From: Cyclina sinensis
Lineage: Eukaryota > Mollusca > Bivalvia > Venerida > Veneridae
Length of the DNA: 64,000 bases
NCBI GenBank assembly: GCA_012932295.1
Contig: JAAONU010000003.1
Coordinates: forward strand, 31,668,361 to 31,732,360
Direction: 5' to 3'
A program made the position numbers and the translations under genes. The notes beneath the pieces are model-generated. The model worked only from the letters and a program-made list of their open reading frames with translations. It searched no databases and was not told the DNA's origin. This document shows, piece after piece, positions 12,831 to 24,839 of the stretch. Positions within the stretch are counted from its first letter, which is position 1; each line of letters starts with the position of its first letter.

Positions 12831-12873
12831 ATTGAATGTCGAATGTTGGTCCCACTGCCAACTTCACAGACTT
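12831..12873 (-). repeat. right inverted terminus of the foldback element
   Basis: Reads ATTGAATGTCGAATGTTGG, then TCCCACTGCCAACTTCACAG, then ACTT. It is the complement of the left terminus at 6,431-6,475 and is followed by GTTATAAAC at 12,874-12,882. Confidence 0.85.
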
Positions 12874-12882
12874 GTTATAAAC
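12874..12882 (+). repeat. target-site duplication, right (GTTATAAAC)
   Basis: Identical to 6,422-6,430. Confidence 0.8.
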
Positions 12883-14280
12883 GGTATACATGTATGCAAA
12901 TACAAAACTAGTGTATATGTGGCAGAACGTCATATATACCATCAATTTTAATGTTATAGTGATGGGGAAAAATTAAAGAGACACTCCTTACCACTAACCG
13001 ATGACAAATGGAATCGGTTTATTTGCTGTAAAATAATAAAAAAGATTGTCAATTTAAAGGAGACGATTTAATTAATCTTTTTGCTTTCGGCATTTAGACT
13101 CTTAGAAAAGGTTCATCTACAAATACCTATCCACCCCAGCAAGGTACAGCATTAACTCTGTATACTAACATTGCTGCATTATGTTTTCATCTTGTATTTA
13201 GAAATTTTAACTGACACTTTAATCTGGTAATGATTTATTCATTACATGATTTTAAAGAAAATAGAATAGTCTAGATCTGAGGTTGTGCCTCTTGTAGTAG
13301 CAAATATTTTGTTGTTGTAAAATTCTAAAAGAGGCTTTTGATATATCTACATGTATCTCCCGATTAAAGCAATCAAATCCGTCTCTTACAGGCTCACTCG
13401 CTGTAAATTAAAAGATATTTGATAACTTTAAGAAGAACATTTGTTTAGTTTTTTTTCTTTCCCTTTAGCCATGTCGACACTTAGAAAAAGGTTCATTTAG
13501 AATAGATAGCTATCCACCAAAAAAGTGGTCCAGCAACAAATCTCTGTATAAGTACTAAAATTAATTCATTAAGTTAACATGTTGTTCTTAGAACTTTTGA
13601 TTGACACCACTCTTTGCTTGTTTTATTTTAATGGGTTTCTCCACTGAGTAGTTTGAATATTTGTCTATTCGTTCGTAACACTAGCATAGCGGACCAGTTT
13701 CGTCCTTGTTAGTGATTGATAATGATGTCATGTCGCAGTGATTTACTTGTTTTTTCTTCGAACTGATAAAGAAATTGGGCAATAATGTTTATCAATTATT
13801 TCTACGTTACCTCGCTTTATAGTAATTTTAAGAAAACGAGAGAGGTTTCTGAAGTTAATACGCTTGACAAGAAACACACACAGTAATTTTATTTTGAGGT
13901 GTGCTCTACTTTAGAAATTCATAGAAAACAACACCCGACAAAACGTTCAACTAATTTTGTTTTAGATTTTAAATTATCAGGTCTTGATTCGACAAGTTTC
14001 ATTACGTTATTGTCATCTGTTCATTAAGTTTCTTTGAACATTACTATTACTTTGTCCCTAAAATCTACCGCTTTATTGACGTAGTTTTTGAGATTCAAAA
14101 AGGTAGCTAGAATACTACCTAGGGCATGTGTAAAATGGCAGATGGTTAAAACACCACATTAGGTATCAAACATATTTTTAAACTAAACACATGGTCAATG
14201 CAGTCATCGTATAAAGTGTCAAGAGTGCCATAATAGCCGTAATAAATCTGTTTTAAAACTCTATATATTGTACAAATGCC
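12883..14280. other. gene-free stretch with degenerate duplications
   Basis: No gene seen. About 13,062-13,180 and 13,440-13,560 are diverged direct copies of each other, sharing CTTAGAAAAGGTTCAT and a TATCCACC segment. Confidence 0.5.
13798..13903 (+). repeat. direct repeat, right copy (flanks satellite transposon)
   Basis: Same orientation and order of motifs as 5,969-6,075 (TTTCTACGTTA, AAGAAAACGAGAGAG, GACAAGAAACA, CAGTAATTTTA). Confidence 0.7.
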
Positions 14281-14534
14281 ATGAAAGTAGCTTCAAAACA
14301 GAAAGTTTGTCAATAGGTCAAGGTAAACCAAGGTCAAAGTGGAAGTCTTCATACAAACTTATACATAAGGTTAGAATTTCAATGACATAGCTTAAAAAAG
14401 GATGTTGGTCAAAAGGTCAAGGTCAGCCAAGGTCAAAGCTGAAAACTGCATGCGAAATGATACAAATAAATAAAATTTGATTGATGTAGCTTCTAAAACA
14501 AGTAAATGGGTCCTTAGAGGTACACGGGTGTGTG

Positions 14535-14565
<31 letters not shown>

Positions 14566-15090
14566 TTGTGTTGGGGGCGGAGGTGGGGCGGGAGGGAGGG
14601 TACCCGGGTAAGGATCAAGTTATTAAAAAGCCCTTCTAGTTGACTAGCAATGCTGAATCATATATATCTCAACTCAAGGCCTTTCACTTTAGGACAAAAA
14701 GATTCTTTAAAAACTTTTTCCTATATAACATAGTGCACAACCAAGTGACCTCTGGGGTGGTTCCAATTTTGACCAAGGGGCCATGATTTATAAAAATTTG
14801 TTAGAGGTCCCCTAGACAATGCTACACAACAAATATCTAAACACCAGACTTTATGGTTTCTAACAAACAGATTTTTAAAGTTTGTCCTGTATAAGTCTAT
14901 ATGAACTGAAGTGGTCCTTCGAATGGGGCCAGTCCTGAACTAAAAGTCTTGATTTGTAGGATTTTGGTAGTGGCTCACTAGATGATACTACAAACCAAAT
15001 ATCAAAGCTCTAACTACAAAAAGCTATATCTAAGCTCTAGATACTAAAAGCTACACCTGACCTTCGGTCAGGAGAACTAACAAGTTTAAA
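14280..15090 (+). repeat. degenerate GGTCAAGGTCA-type repeat with a GT microsatellite
   Basis: Diverged units containing GGTCAAGGT and AAGGTCAAAG at 14,317-14,440, a (GT)n-rich run at about 14,527-14,572, then diverged units with GACCAAGGGGCCATGATT and CTACACAACAAATATCTAA. The last resemble the array at 27,960-28,640. No coding content. Confidence 0.5.
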
Positions 15091-18000
15091 ACTGACTTTA
15101 ATTGCATTTCAATGTTGATTATGTTGTGCAATGACATATGAAAAAAGCGAATGCATTGACATTTTCACTGAGGATTATGACGGGTAAAATTAATTCAAAT
15201 CGTATTAATGATCAATTGATCATATTAATGGTCAATTGAGCCCGCTTTTATTTGTTTTGAAAATCACAAGCAAAAGGTGATTGGTGTGATATGAAGTTTT
15301 TCACTTTAGAATCAAACTACGACCAAGGATTTAATGGAAAAAAAATCTCAAGTAAATTTGCCTCACTTTGAAAATTGAAATTGATTATTTAGGATGACTG
15401 TGTCTGATTTTAGATATACTGAAGTTTCAGCTGTAGACAGTCAGTGTCTTAAAGACTTTTTACTTTAAAATGCCAATAAACTTCACACGAAACAAGAAGA
15501 TTACAAATGACAAAAGCATTTGAGTTAATCCCTAATTTCAACACTGTAATACTTGCATGATTATCCTGTCTGACACGGTGACAGTAAATCAATGGCACCT
15601 GCAAAATGAGTTCGAAGATTTAAAAAAACAGAAGAGCTTTTTTCTTATTTCTTTCAAGTATTAACAAAATTGCGTTTCTGCAAGCAGTGACGCTGTTTAT
15701 TACAGTACAGGCATTTGAGGTGTTACGTTTCTTATCTAAAGCGGACATTTTATCATGTGACATGTCAAAATAAAAGGGCCCGTATAGGTGATTAAGAAAA
15801 TCATAATCAGATAATTAATTTGTTTCTGAAAACAAAAATATGTTCGTACGTATGTACAAATCTGAATTATTTTATGTTTTTAACTTTGTTCCTAAGGAAA
15901 AACAATTCTGATAAGCTCTGAGTGTTTAGTTCGTATGTAGGAACAAAATTTTACTCGTTAATTATAACTATACCTATCATTGTTCGTACGTATGAACACA
16001 TTGTTAATTATAAATGTCCTATCAACATGATCAATGAGTTTAAATATATGACATTTTTATACCCAACGTTTACTTTGTTATTTTTATGAGTATTTTCCGT
16101 GTTAAATTTACTCGAAAAAAAACTCTATATTTGGGCCAAAAAGAGGGACTGATCGGAAAATCCCTTTTTATTCTGGAAACAATTATACTATTTATATGAT
16201 CTTTAGAAGTTATATTAATCAAGCATTATAATGCAAGGTGGTTTTAGAGAAAAACGCCATTTAAATGACGCCCAGTGTGTGTCCCTGGTACTTTAAGACG
16301 TTATTTGGCGTTATTTTTATGCACATTAATAACATACCTGGGGCAGACTTCTCTGCTTTCTTAAGGTCGTGGATATAGCTAGGATGGGAAAGGCGTTTCT
16401 CTAAGGAGTGAATATATTAAGAGAAAGGTGTAAACACTTACTTATATACAGGTTTTTCAAACTTTTACGAAGACATTTTTTTTCTAAATACCCAGAAGAC
16501 TTTCTGAATAAAAAAAATAATTGTCGTTCTTGGAAAAATGCTAAACTCTCTCCCGTATCCTCCTACCTATCTTTTCTTGCTGTTTAACAAAGAATGATGT
16601 ACACCATATTGGCTTCAATGAAATCCACACTACCAGTATCAGCAATAAACCACGAGCTCCCCTTAAACTGATAAAAACGAATACGTCCTATGGCTATAAA
16701 TTACTGGATTTCCTGCGATTACCATTCCGAAGAACTAGTTATTTTACTGTTTATTATGTTGTATAATTATACACCCCGAAATAAATGTATCTGATTTCAA
16801 TAGGGAAATTGATTTCAAAGAACGCCTATAAACGTATATATCAGTCATCTATAATGTTATTCTGGAGCATCTTAAAATGATCCATGAAAGAACCATTATT
16901 AGATAAAGGAGTGTGCAATTAGATGTCAGTTCTTGTCATAATTTACCATGATTTTGGTAAATCTGTACGCTCCCTCAGTAGCTAAATGAATACACTACCG
17001 TTACTTCACACCGCTGCTTTAATAAGAGTAGATTTATGATATTGACCTTTACAATGAATTTTTAAGCAATCAATGAAAGTGCACCAAAATGCTCCAAACC
17101 GAAAAATCTTTAAACCATTTTTCATTGGTTTAAACAATCATGTGATTCCAAAAATTATAAATAGACGGGTGTTTTCTGACAATTTTGTAAACACATTTCA
17201 ACTGTGCGTTTACGTAAACATCTTAACATCTAAAAACAACAATACCATCATGATTTTAACCTTTTTGATAGTTTTACTGGTTTATTTACGTATACATATT
17301 AAAAATCACTTTGAAAAGTGAAATACGTAAGTAACATGCAGACATGCATTGTTTGTTTACATTTTGGGTTGTCAATTGTATGTATGGACATTTCGTTGTA
17401 AGCTAGTCACTAATTGGCTGAAAAGTAACTGTGGATTTCCCTGCTAAAAATGAAAATATCGTTCTGAAAATTGAATTTTAGCAGAGGTAAGAAAGTGAAA
17501 TATTCGACCGATGCACAGGAGAGTTGTAAATCTGTAGTTGTATGTAGTAATATGATGCTTGTGTTGAAACAAACATAGAGATTTTGGATGATATGCTATC
17601 GACTGGAATAGAAAATGTCTAAAATAGTTTCTCTGAACCTTTTGAACGGAAAAAATATTATATAAGATAAGCCTCTAAAGGGTCCTAAGTTTGCAACACC
17701 ATGTAAAATTATAATGCAGTTTCTTGAACAAATTATGACAAGATTAACCGTATTGGAATTGACGAAGTGATAAAGGATATTTTACAATACAACTGTTTCC
17801 TGTTCAGATCTTTTGGAGCGTAAACCTTGATTTGATTTTTAACATATAAACACTGAAATCGTATATATTTTGTAATCTGAATACAGAACAGGTATTTCCG
17901 GTGTCAATATTGGGCTCTGATAGAAAGCCTCTTTTAAAACGAAATGCTAAGTCTCTACAGGTGGTCGAGTTGAGCATAAAGTAAGCTTTAGCATTATTGC

Positions 18001-19728
18001 AATAGTAGGATACTACGTCATCGTGCACCTGTTTTAAGCTATCTCGCGGACCATATTTTTGTCAACAATCCATCGCTTGAAAGGTAAAATGGTCTTTTTC
18101 AATAAAAAATCTGTAGAGTTGCATAAAATCGTGTTGTGCACCGAAGATTGGCTGGTGTGCTTTGTACTTTCGTAAAGAATTTTTATAATGTAAAATTTTA
18201 GTTTAGGCCTGAAAACGGGTGAAAGTTTTTTCAGGATGCATTCAGAAAAAAAAATAATTTTACCCGTTTTCAGGACATTACATATAATCATGCCCTAAGT
18301 CAGAATCCAGTTTCTCTTTTTTTTACTGATATATATGCCTTTTTAAATGAGTTTAGATAAATACACATGTAGTGTTTTAATTGCTCATATCACGACATTT
18401 CACCTTTTATCTTAGTATATGCATCACGTTTTAACAGTCTCACTGTTCCATTTTTACCTCCTACAATAACCAGCTACTGATTTATTTAAAAGCGTTTTTA
18501 AATATCGCAGTTTCCTCTGTTCCAGACATCAAGCTTCTTAGTTAAAAAGATATGTTTTATTTTTTAACCTATACTTTACAGTAAAATGATAGATAACGCG
18601 AGTCTGTCAAAATCTATAATTTGTTGCACTCTCTATAAGGAAGAAGTTTCGTTCGGGTTTTATAGCATAACTACAGACGCATTTATCTTACTTCCTCTTT
18701 ACCTAATGGCCTGTTTCAGTATATATCTAAAGAGACATTTAATGTTTTATTTTGGCACAACCGTTTTCCATGACTTAAAATTAGCAGCTTAACATAAAAA
18801 CGGGAATAAATGTGATGATGGATGTATTCTTTACTGAATAACAAACGTGTGGTAATGACCCAGAGAGGTGGCTAAAGAAATCAAAGTTTAGAAACACTGG
18901 TTGAATGATTGTTAAAGTGTCAAATTAAATTGTCTCGTTAACTGGTCACATGTCGTTTATCTGTTTCATGCATTAGACCTATATTAAACTTTGTTCAACC
19001 CTCCGTGATTTGAGCTTATATCATGAGCTTTTCAAGATATGACAAGTATTAACTTTAAATCTTACAAGACTTGACGGGTCTATGAAGTATAGAAAATACA
19101 CTGTAATGTTGTCAGTGTAATGTATATAACAGACACAAAAAGGGGTGGTTTATAATAGCTTTATTACATTCATACAGATACGCACACGATCCCTATCTTT
19201 TCAATAAATGAACTATCAACATACATGCAACTGCTAGTCAGAGGAGGGCTTGTCAGTACACAGAGGCGGGTTTATCAATACTAGGCTGTGATTGGCCACT
19301 ACATAAATTAGCTTTTTTCTGCCTTTAAAACAAGAAAATTTTGTATGTAATCATTGAAAGACCTAATTACTTCTGACAAACTTTGCAATAAAAGCACAGC
19401 CAGCACAGCCAAGAGTGAGAACCAACGAAATGTAATTGCATCATGGTTTTTATTTACCCTCCCCCCACTTCGTGATGCAGGAATGGTACCATGGTAACTT
19501 CAACATAATGGGGGTTTCAAATGTGTTACAGTCACTTTAGTTGTGTACTGTTCCGAATAATCAGGCAAAAATGATAAAGATTTATCAGGTAGCTTTTCCT
19601 TTTGGAAAAAATAATAATTAAAATCACTGATACCAATTTTTTATGTTAAAATGCTTTATGAGTATGGCTTATATTTAGAGTGCTCTTCAAATTGGAAGTA
19701 AGGCGTTATGAATCTAATACCTTAAAGT
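15091..19728. other. gene-free AT-rich stretch
   Basis: No supported gene. Small inverted structures occur, including TGTTCGTACGTATG at about 15,841 and 15,981 and a CCTGAAAACGGGT/ACCCGTTTTCAGG hairpin at about 18,208-18,274. Short open frames at 17,073, 17,804, 18,034 and 18,586 have no domain or splice support. Confidence 0.45.
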
Positions 19729-19929
19729 CTGCGAACGAGACATTGGGAGATCTTGTCTACCTGTCGCGAGATTTTTGGAGATTTGCAAAAGAAGCCAGTC
19801 TTTGGTAATTTAGATCATTTGCCTTTTCTTTGAAATACTAAAAATATCTGTAATACCGCATGTTGGTAACATGTGCAAATCTCACAAAGGTTTGCGACGG
19901 GTCAAGATCTTACAAAATCTCGTTTGCAG
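19729..19929. mobile_element. MITE-like element with about 58-bp inverted ends
   Basis: The left end CTGCGAACGAGACATTGGG and the complement of the right end, CTGCAAACGAGATTTTGTA, stay alignable for about 58 bp through AGATCTTG, CGTCGCAA/TGTCGCGA and GAGATTTGCA. The short interior has no coding capacity. Confidence 0.65.
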
Positions 19930-20279
19930 TATATATCAGATATCTAAATAGCCAGACTTAATCTGCTTTAGAAAGAGACCTTTTCGCAAATCATCTAAAT
20001 TGAAAAAGAAAGTATTGCCATGTGCTTAGATAATTATAGCACGTGAAAATAATTAATATTGAAAGCTACACAAACTCGCACAACCCCCATGTGATCGGCA
20101 AATATAAGGAAAGTGTCACGGGATATATCGCTTAATAAACTCATTACAGTTGATTAGACCATGTATCTCTTATGGAAACACAGTGGGAACTTGAGTCAGA
20201 AGGAACCGTGTTTTGTTGTAAAGATTTTTATTGACTGAGATTGAACAGAAGGAGTGTATATAATGCCGGCTCTAGGACA

Positions 20280-20380
20280 CTTTTTAGTTTTTAATTAGCT
20301 CAGCGATGTAACCCCTACCAAGGAAAGTGTGATACACCGTCGTGCAGCTGGGATGCCTGGCTGGAGAATGGTGTTGAATT
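20280..20380 (-). repeat. fragment of the CACTAGTTC/GAGTGTGATAC dispersed repeat
   Basis: The segment GCTCAGCGATG, then GTGTGATACACC, then GTGCAGCTGGGATG parallels 21,975-22,050 (GCTCAGCGGTG, GTGTGATACCCC, GTGTAGCTGGGAT). It is read here as a partial copy in the same orientation as that one. Confidence 0.5.
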
Positions 20381-20609
20381 TTTGACGCTTTCTAGCCGTG
20401 TAATTTGGATTTAAAAGATATCGGTAGCTGCTGGGACTTACTATTAGCGTTAATATAAGGTCCCTGGTAGCTCCAACGGACGCGCTAGCTTTGATAACAC
20501 CCACCTGAGACTTCTTAACTGAAAAAATCCCAGTGCAGCTCCTTACCACAGCCATTTGGACAGTAATTATCATGAAAAAAATTAAAGAACTAAATAAAAG
20601 ATTATTACT

Positions 20610-21252
20610 AGTTTTAACAAAACAGAACAGAACAGAATGTTTATTAAGTCGTATGCATAGTACAGCATTTTGACATTTAGAATGATATTACAAATAATGC
20701 ATGGCAATAACTGACATACACAAACTATACAGAAAAATTAATACATTGTATATTAATATATAAACGAGAGTGATAACTTTGATCACAATTTAATAATTCT
20801 CTTTTGTTTTAATAGGTATACAGCAATGTTACGTAGTAAACGTCTGTTCTTCATTTTCATGAGCTCAACAAATTTAAACATAAAAGGTCTCTGTCTATTA
20901 TATCTAGGAATTAATATAATTCACACAAATGTCTTTAAAACTGTCACACTCTAAGACGAAATGGAATTCATCTTCTATTGTTAACTTTTCACAAAGTTCA
21001 CACAATCTATCTTGTCTATCGATATTTCTGTGTCTACCATTTTCAATGTTTAAACAATGCGAAGACAGTCTTATTTTTGACAATATTTGTCTATGTTTGA
21101 AGTTATTTATTTTCACTATATATGAAGATAACTCAAAGCCCTCTTTCAATTCTTTAAACAATGACAAACTTGGGCGAGTGTCCATTCGGATTCTACATTC
21201 ACTTATGAAATTAATTAGGTTAGGGCTTGGACTAAAGCTATAAATTAAATGT
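20610..21252 (-). pseudogene. 3' end of a LINE-type non-LTR retrotransposon (truncated ORF2 C-terminus)
   Basis: The minus-strand frame ending at 20,904 carries a Cys-rich C-terminal block, CELCEKLTIEDEFHFVLECD, the C-x2-C...H...C pattern found after reverse transcriptase in many LINE ORF2 proteins (zf-RVT type). The frame is open back to a stop near 21,252, and no reverse-transcriptase core lies further 5', so the copy is 5'-truncated as LINE insertions usually are. It ends in an AACAGAACAGAACAG tail near 20,616-20,637. The same tail appears at 36,288, so both are probably from one family. Inactive. Confidence 0.7.
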
Positions 21253-21729
21253 TATTTTAATCCTCTATAAAGTGGTTTAATATTTCTTGTATTGTGACTC
21301 CATTATGTGTATCAGAATATTATTAAGCTGTTTTGTCTGACTTTGCATTAATACAATATCAAAACACTAAGACTTTGTCTTTTGTGCTGACAAAAAAGAC
21401 AGAAATATTCTTAATTTTAGTAATAGAGTGAGAAATAGCTCAATTCATGAACAATAAAATAAGTTCTTTTCTAACATTTCACTATGTTTTTTCTTGTCTG
21501 GAGCATAATTGTAAAAAAACTGTACAAAGGATTGAACTAAAAAAATGATTGCAAAAAGAAGTGCTGTGACAAAGAACCCTACCTTCTCCTTTTCTAAAAT
21601 TATCTCCCTTTATTTGATGTACCTGAAGCATGGCTCGAAAACTATCAAAGGGATTCACTTGAGACTTAAAATATAACTAGAGACATGGTCTCTTAAAGTC
21701 AGCGACGCAGGTCTGTGTTTCGTCTCTGC

Positions 21730-22130
21730 GTTCCATAGTTGCGAAAACACCTTCGCGCAAATACGTTTTTTCATACGTATTCACACTAGTTCTTCACAAA
21801 TGCACTCCGGGCTAGGGCAGAACCCTTCAAAACACGAGCCAGTCCGTTCGAAACCTAGCAACGGCCCAAACACAAAGCCCCGCTGTCGTCTTGAGCTCAA
21901 CTGGGGTACATACCCGTGCCCGGTCCACTTACGTATACATACACAAGACATGTTGACGTACATGCGCACGCAGCTCAGCGGTGCGACCATACTAAGGCGA
22001 GTGTGATACCCCATCGTGTAGCTGGGATATGTAGCTGCCTTGCGAATGTTGCTACTCTGGGACCTTATCTACTTACCACTGGGCAGGTAGCCGCGTTTAT
22101 TCCCCTGAAAACTGCTCTCAAAAAGCCAGC
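21730..22130 (-). repeat. 5' part of a dispersed repeat, inverted relative to 28,750-29,060
   Basis: Its complement matches 28,750-29,060 in order: ACACTCGCCTTAG-like, GCACCGCTGAGCT, GCATGTACGTCA, GTGTTTGGGCCGT, GGTTTCGAAC, then GAACTAGTGT and AATACGTATGAAAAAACGTA. Short open frames here are shadows of the repeat. Confidence 0.7.
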
Positions 22131-22235
22131 GACGCAAGACCATGTTCTCGCCTCAGCGTTCTATAATTGCGAGCCCAAGCCCCTTAACTTACCGGAAACA
22201 TCTAGACTAATACTTAAACACAAAAACTAGAACAA

Positions 22236-22570
22236 GAAATGTCCAACTTTAACCGGGAATCGAAGCCGTGACCACTGCTGTACGCTGTATATGGTAAAAA
22301 AGGGTAAAATATTAGTTTTGTGCGCACTCTGGCACGCTCTGTCCCAGCCATTTGAATAGCTACAGGCTACTGCCATACACTGTTGGAAAGCCCGTTCGCC
22401 TAGCTAATGAACAAGTCTAGTCTCTGTCTAAGCCAGTGAACCAATACCGAGTACGAGTCCCTCGAACCTTGAGATTAAACACCTTCGCGCAAATACTTTT
22501 TCCATACGTGTTTACACTAGTTCGTCACACAAACACTGCATTTTCATTATCCAAAGAGTCTCTGCAGTTC
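22236..22570 (-). repeat. 3' part of the same dispersed repeat, ending in a tRNA-like B box
   Basis: The complement reads GACGAACTAGTGTAAACACG, CAGTAGCCTGTAGCTATTC, AGAGCGTGCCA, then CAGTGGTCACGGCTTCGATT. This parallels 29,008-29,250 plus 29,884-29,915 of the plus-strand copy. The GGTCACGGCTTCGATTCCC end resembles a tRNA T-arm/B box, so the family may have a Pol III-related tail. Confidence 0.7.
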
Positions 22571-24540
22571 GAGAAGTGTACAGTAGGAATCCAGCGAAGA
22601 AAAAGTTACCTTCGTCACGTAAGTTCAAATACTTGTCCGTATAGGACATACATTGCAATAAGTTTATTGGTATTTTGAAACGATGGGTCAGTTGCAAACT
22701 AAAATAATCATCAATCAACTTTTCGTTTTACTTAAGTAACATCACCTTTACGTTAGACAGAGTTGTCCCCAAAGACTGTTGCCATGGCAATGTCCTTCTG
22801 TCCGTCCGTACGGTTAAACTTTCTCGCCAAGTTGGATATATCTTAAGTTCTACTTGTACCAATGCCTTTTTACTAAACACACACTTACCAATTCAAAAGC
22901 CATGATCCTGGTGAGTGAAATAACTGTGGCATCCATTTTTCCGCAGTAATCTTTTTTTTAAATAGATATATTTAACCTATTTCGGCAGGTAGGTATATCT
23001 AAAGTTCAGCTAGTACCAATGTCTGCATACTATTCACACTTGCTTACCAATGAACTTGATGAAATTGAGCCATATCACATGTTCTTGTTTTGTTATAAGA
23101 GTTTACGTGTGTTTTGATTTATAAGTGGCAGGCACATTTTGAATTATTTTTCTTTGATATTTAGTTACGAAACGGGAAATGACGAACTTGGTCACTTGAT
23201 ATCAAGCCGAACACACTGACGCAAGAAAGGACCTATATGGGTAGTTTCGTGAAAACTGGAGGAAGGCGGCGTGACAGAAAAAGGAAGAGAAGTGTCGATG
23301 AAGCTTGTAGATAAGTAACAATTCAGTATTTTTGAAATTAGGTTATCATAGATAGTGTATAGGGGCCATATTTGCTTTTGGCTAGTAATGCACTTTAAGT
23401 ATACAATTTTGGATAACTCCAGTTGACCATTGAATCGTTGCATCTAAACAGGAAGTAAATAGTCAGCACATCGCCTGCCTATGTCAATATCGCGGGTGTT
23501 ACGAGTCAGTTACTCAATATTTGAATGGTAGTTTCGTAGATGGAAACCGCATGAAACGACACACCCCTAAAACACCGAATGGACTTAAGTTCGTGTCATA
23601 TAGACACTAATGGGATCACTTTTGTGCGACTGTCCGCCAACTCGAGTCCATGTCATCACCTACAGATTGCAATTATTGCAAAACTTATGGGGTGAAAAGG
23701 TCGATAACCCCAATCTGAGCATGCGCAATTTCCGGTAAACACAATTAACTGACAAGTGCTAGGAAACAGCAGGCGTCTAAAGCAAACATCTCTGCTTGTG
23801 AAAAGTGTACATATTCATTGACGATAACCTATTATTGATTATCATAGAAAAGTTACCTTTTTATTTCTCGACAATAAATCCATTTAAGATTTAACATACT
23901 GTAAAAATTAATAAAATCGGTTTTAAAATTGTGAAGGCAGTGGTTAAAGAGACGAAAGGGTAAGTAACCCTGCATCATGTTTGGTTACGTTGTTTTAGAA
24001 CCACCAAACCATTAATGTTACGTCAGAACGTAGTTGAAGCACAAAAACGAAAACAAAAACGTTAATCAATAGTTTTATCAATTCAGAAGAAGTCACCTAA
24101 CTGAGCTTTTATTGTAAAATCGAAGTATATGAAAGTATAAGAGTGTGCCCTCTTCCTATGTGGTGTCGGTTGTGCAGTACGTGAACATATTTCTATGGTT
24201 TGAAATTTCGATTATTTGTTGACGAACTTCTTGATTAGGAGACTATTCTTCGTAAATAAACAGTTTTAAATCTTTTGTTAACTTAAGCTTTTTCATTCGT
24301 CATTACTGTTTTATTTTTTCTCTAAACTTTTGATTTCTTTTGGCTTCTGGTACACTTTGGTGATAAAATGAAACCAGACTATGAGATTTCCAGAGAAAGA
24401 TGAATATTCTGTTCCCAAAACGCAGCGTTGGGTGAAAGGCATTTTGTCTTGAACCAAAGAATTTAGTAAAGTTCATAAAATAAAATTTAAATCAAGTTTG
24501 ATATTTACGTTGGCACAGAGGTGACATGCACAACTTTTTT
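22571..24540. other. gene-free stretch
   Basis: No supported gene or recognised repeat apart from a weak pair of AAGTTGGATATATCTTAAGT-like and GGTAGGTATATCTAAAGT segments (about 22,829 and 22,987). Confidence 0.4.
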
Positions 24541-24546
24541 TTGATT

Positions 24547-24830
24547 GCACTTCTCTTTTTTTTATCTCGTTCCCACGAGATACTTACTCGAGGGAACGAC
24601 TTAGTATCTCGTTCAAACGAGTTACTAAGTCGTGGGAACGAGATAAAAAAGGGAAGTGCAAATCTGAAAAAAGAATCGCATTTGGGAAAAAGAGTTGCGC
24701 CGTAAAAAAAGAATCGTGTTGTAAAAAAAGAACAACGAATGTAAGCTATGTCGAGGGAACGACTTACTAACTCGTGGGAACGAGTTAGCTATGTCGTGGG
24801 AACGACTTAATATCTCGTTCCCCCATATTT
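24547..24830. repeat. foldback sequence with CTCGTTCCCACGAG motifs
   Basis: The arm at 24,547-24,578 (GCACTTCTC...TATCTCGTTCCCACGA) is complemented by 24,630-24,659 (TCGTGGGAACGAGATA...GGGAAGTGC). Further short palindromes of the same TCGTGGGAACGA core occur between 24,585 and 24,820. The structure is a MITE-like hairpin and has no coding sequence. Confidence 0.7.
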
Positions 24831-24839
24831 CTTATAATA

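Larger units (their letters stand above)
6431..12873. mobile_element. 6.4-kb foldback-type transposon built of 57-bp satellite units
   Basis: The termini are inverted: the left begins AAGTCTGTGAAGTTGGCTGT and the right is the complement of AAGTCTGTGAAGTTGGCAGT, matching over about 45 bp with two mismatches. A direct GTTATAAAC flanks both ends, so this was a single insertion. The interior is almost wholly a 57-bp tandem unit (core GATGCATGTTTTTGAATGTC, then AGCAGTGCATT). The plus orientation runs from about 6,480 to 11,818 and the inverted orientation from 11,819 to about 12,830. A fused pair of internal termini near 8,886-8,985 splits it into two joined elements. No transposase, or any non-satellite coding sequence, is present, so it is non-autonomous. 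Terminal inverted repeats made of tandem arrays are typical of Foldback/Galileo-like and some Mutator-like elements; a 7-9 bp duplication does not decide between them. Confidence 0.85.

Noticed and set aside
6476..12950. Regularly spaced repeats resembling a CRISPR array
   Set aside because: The 57-bp units are contiguous and have no unique spacers, and the genome is animal.
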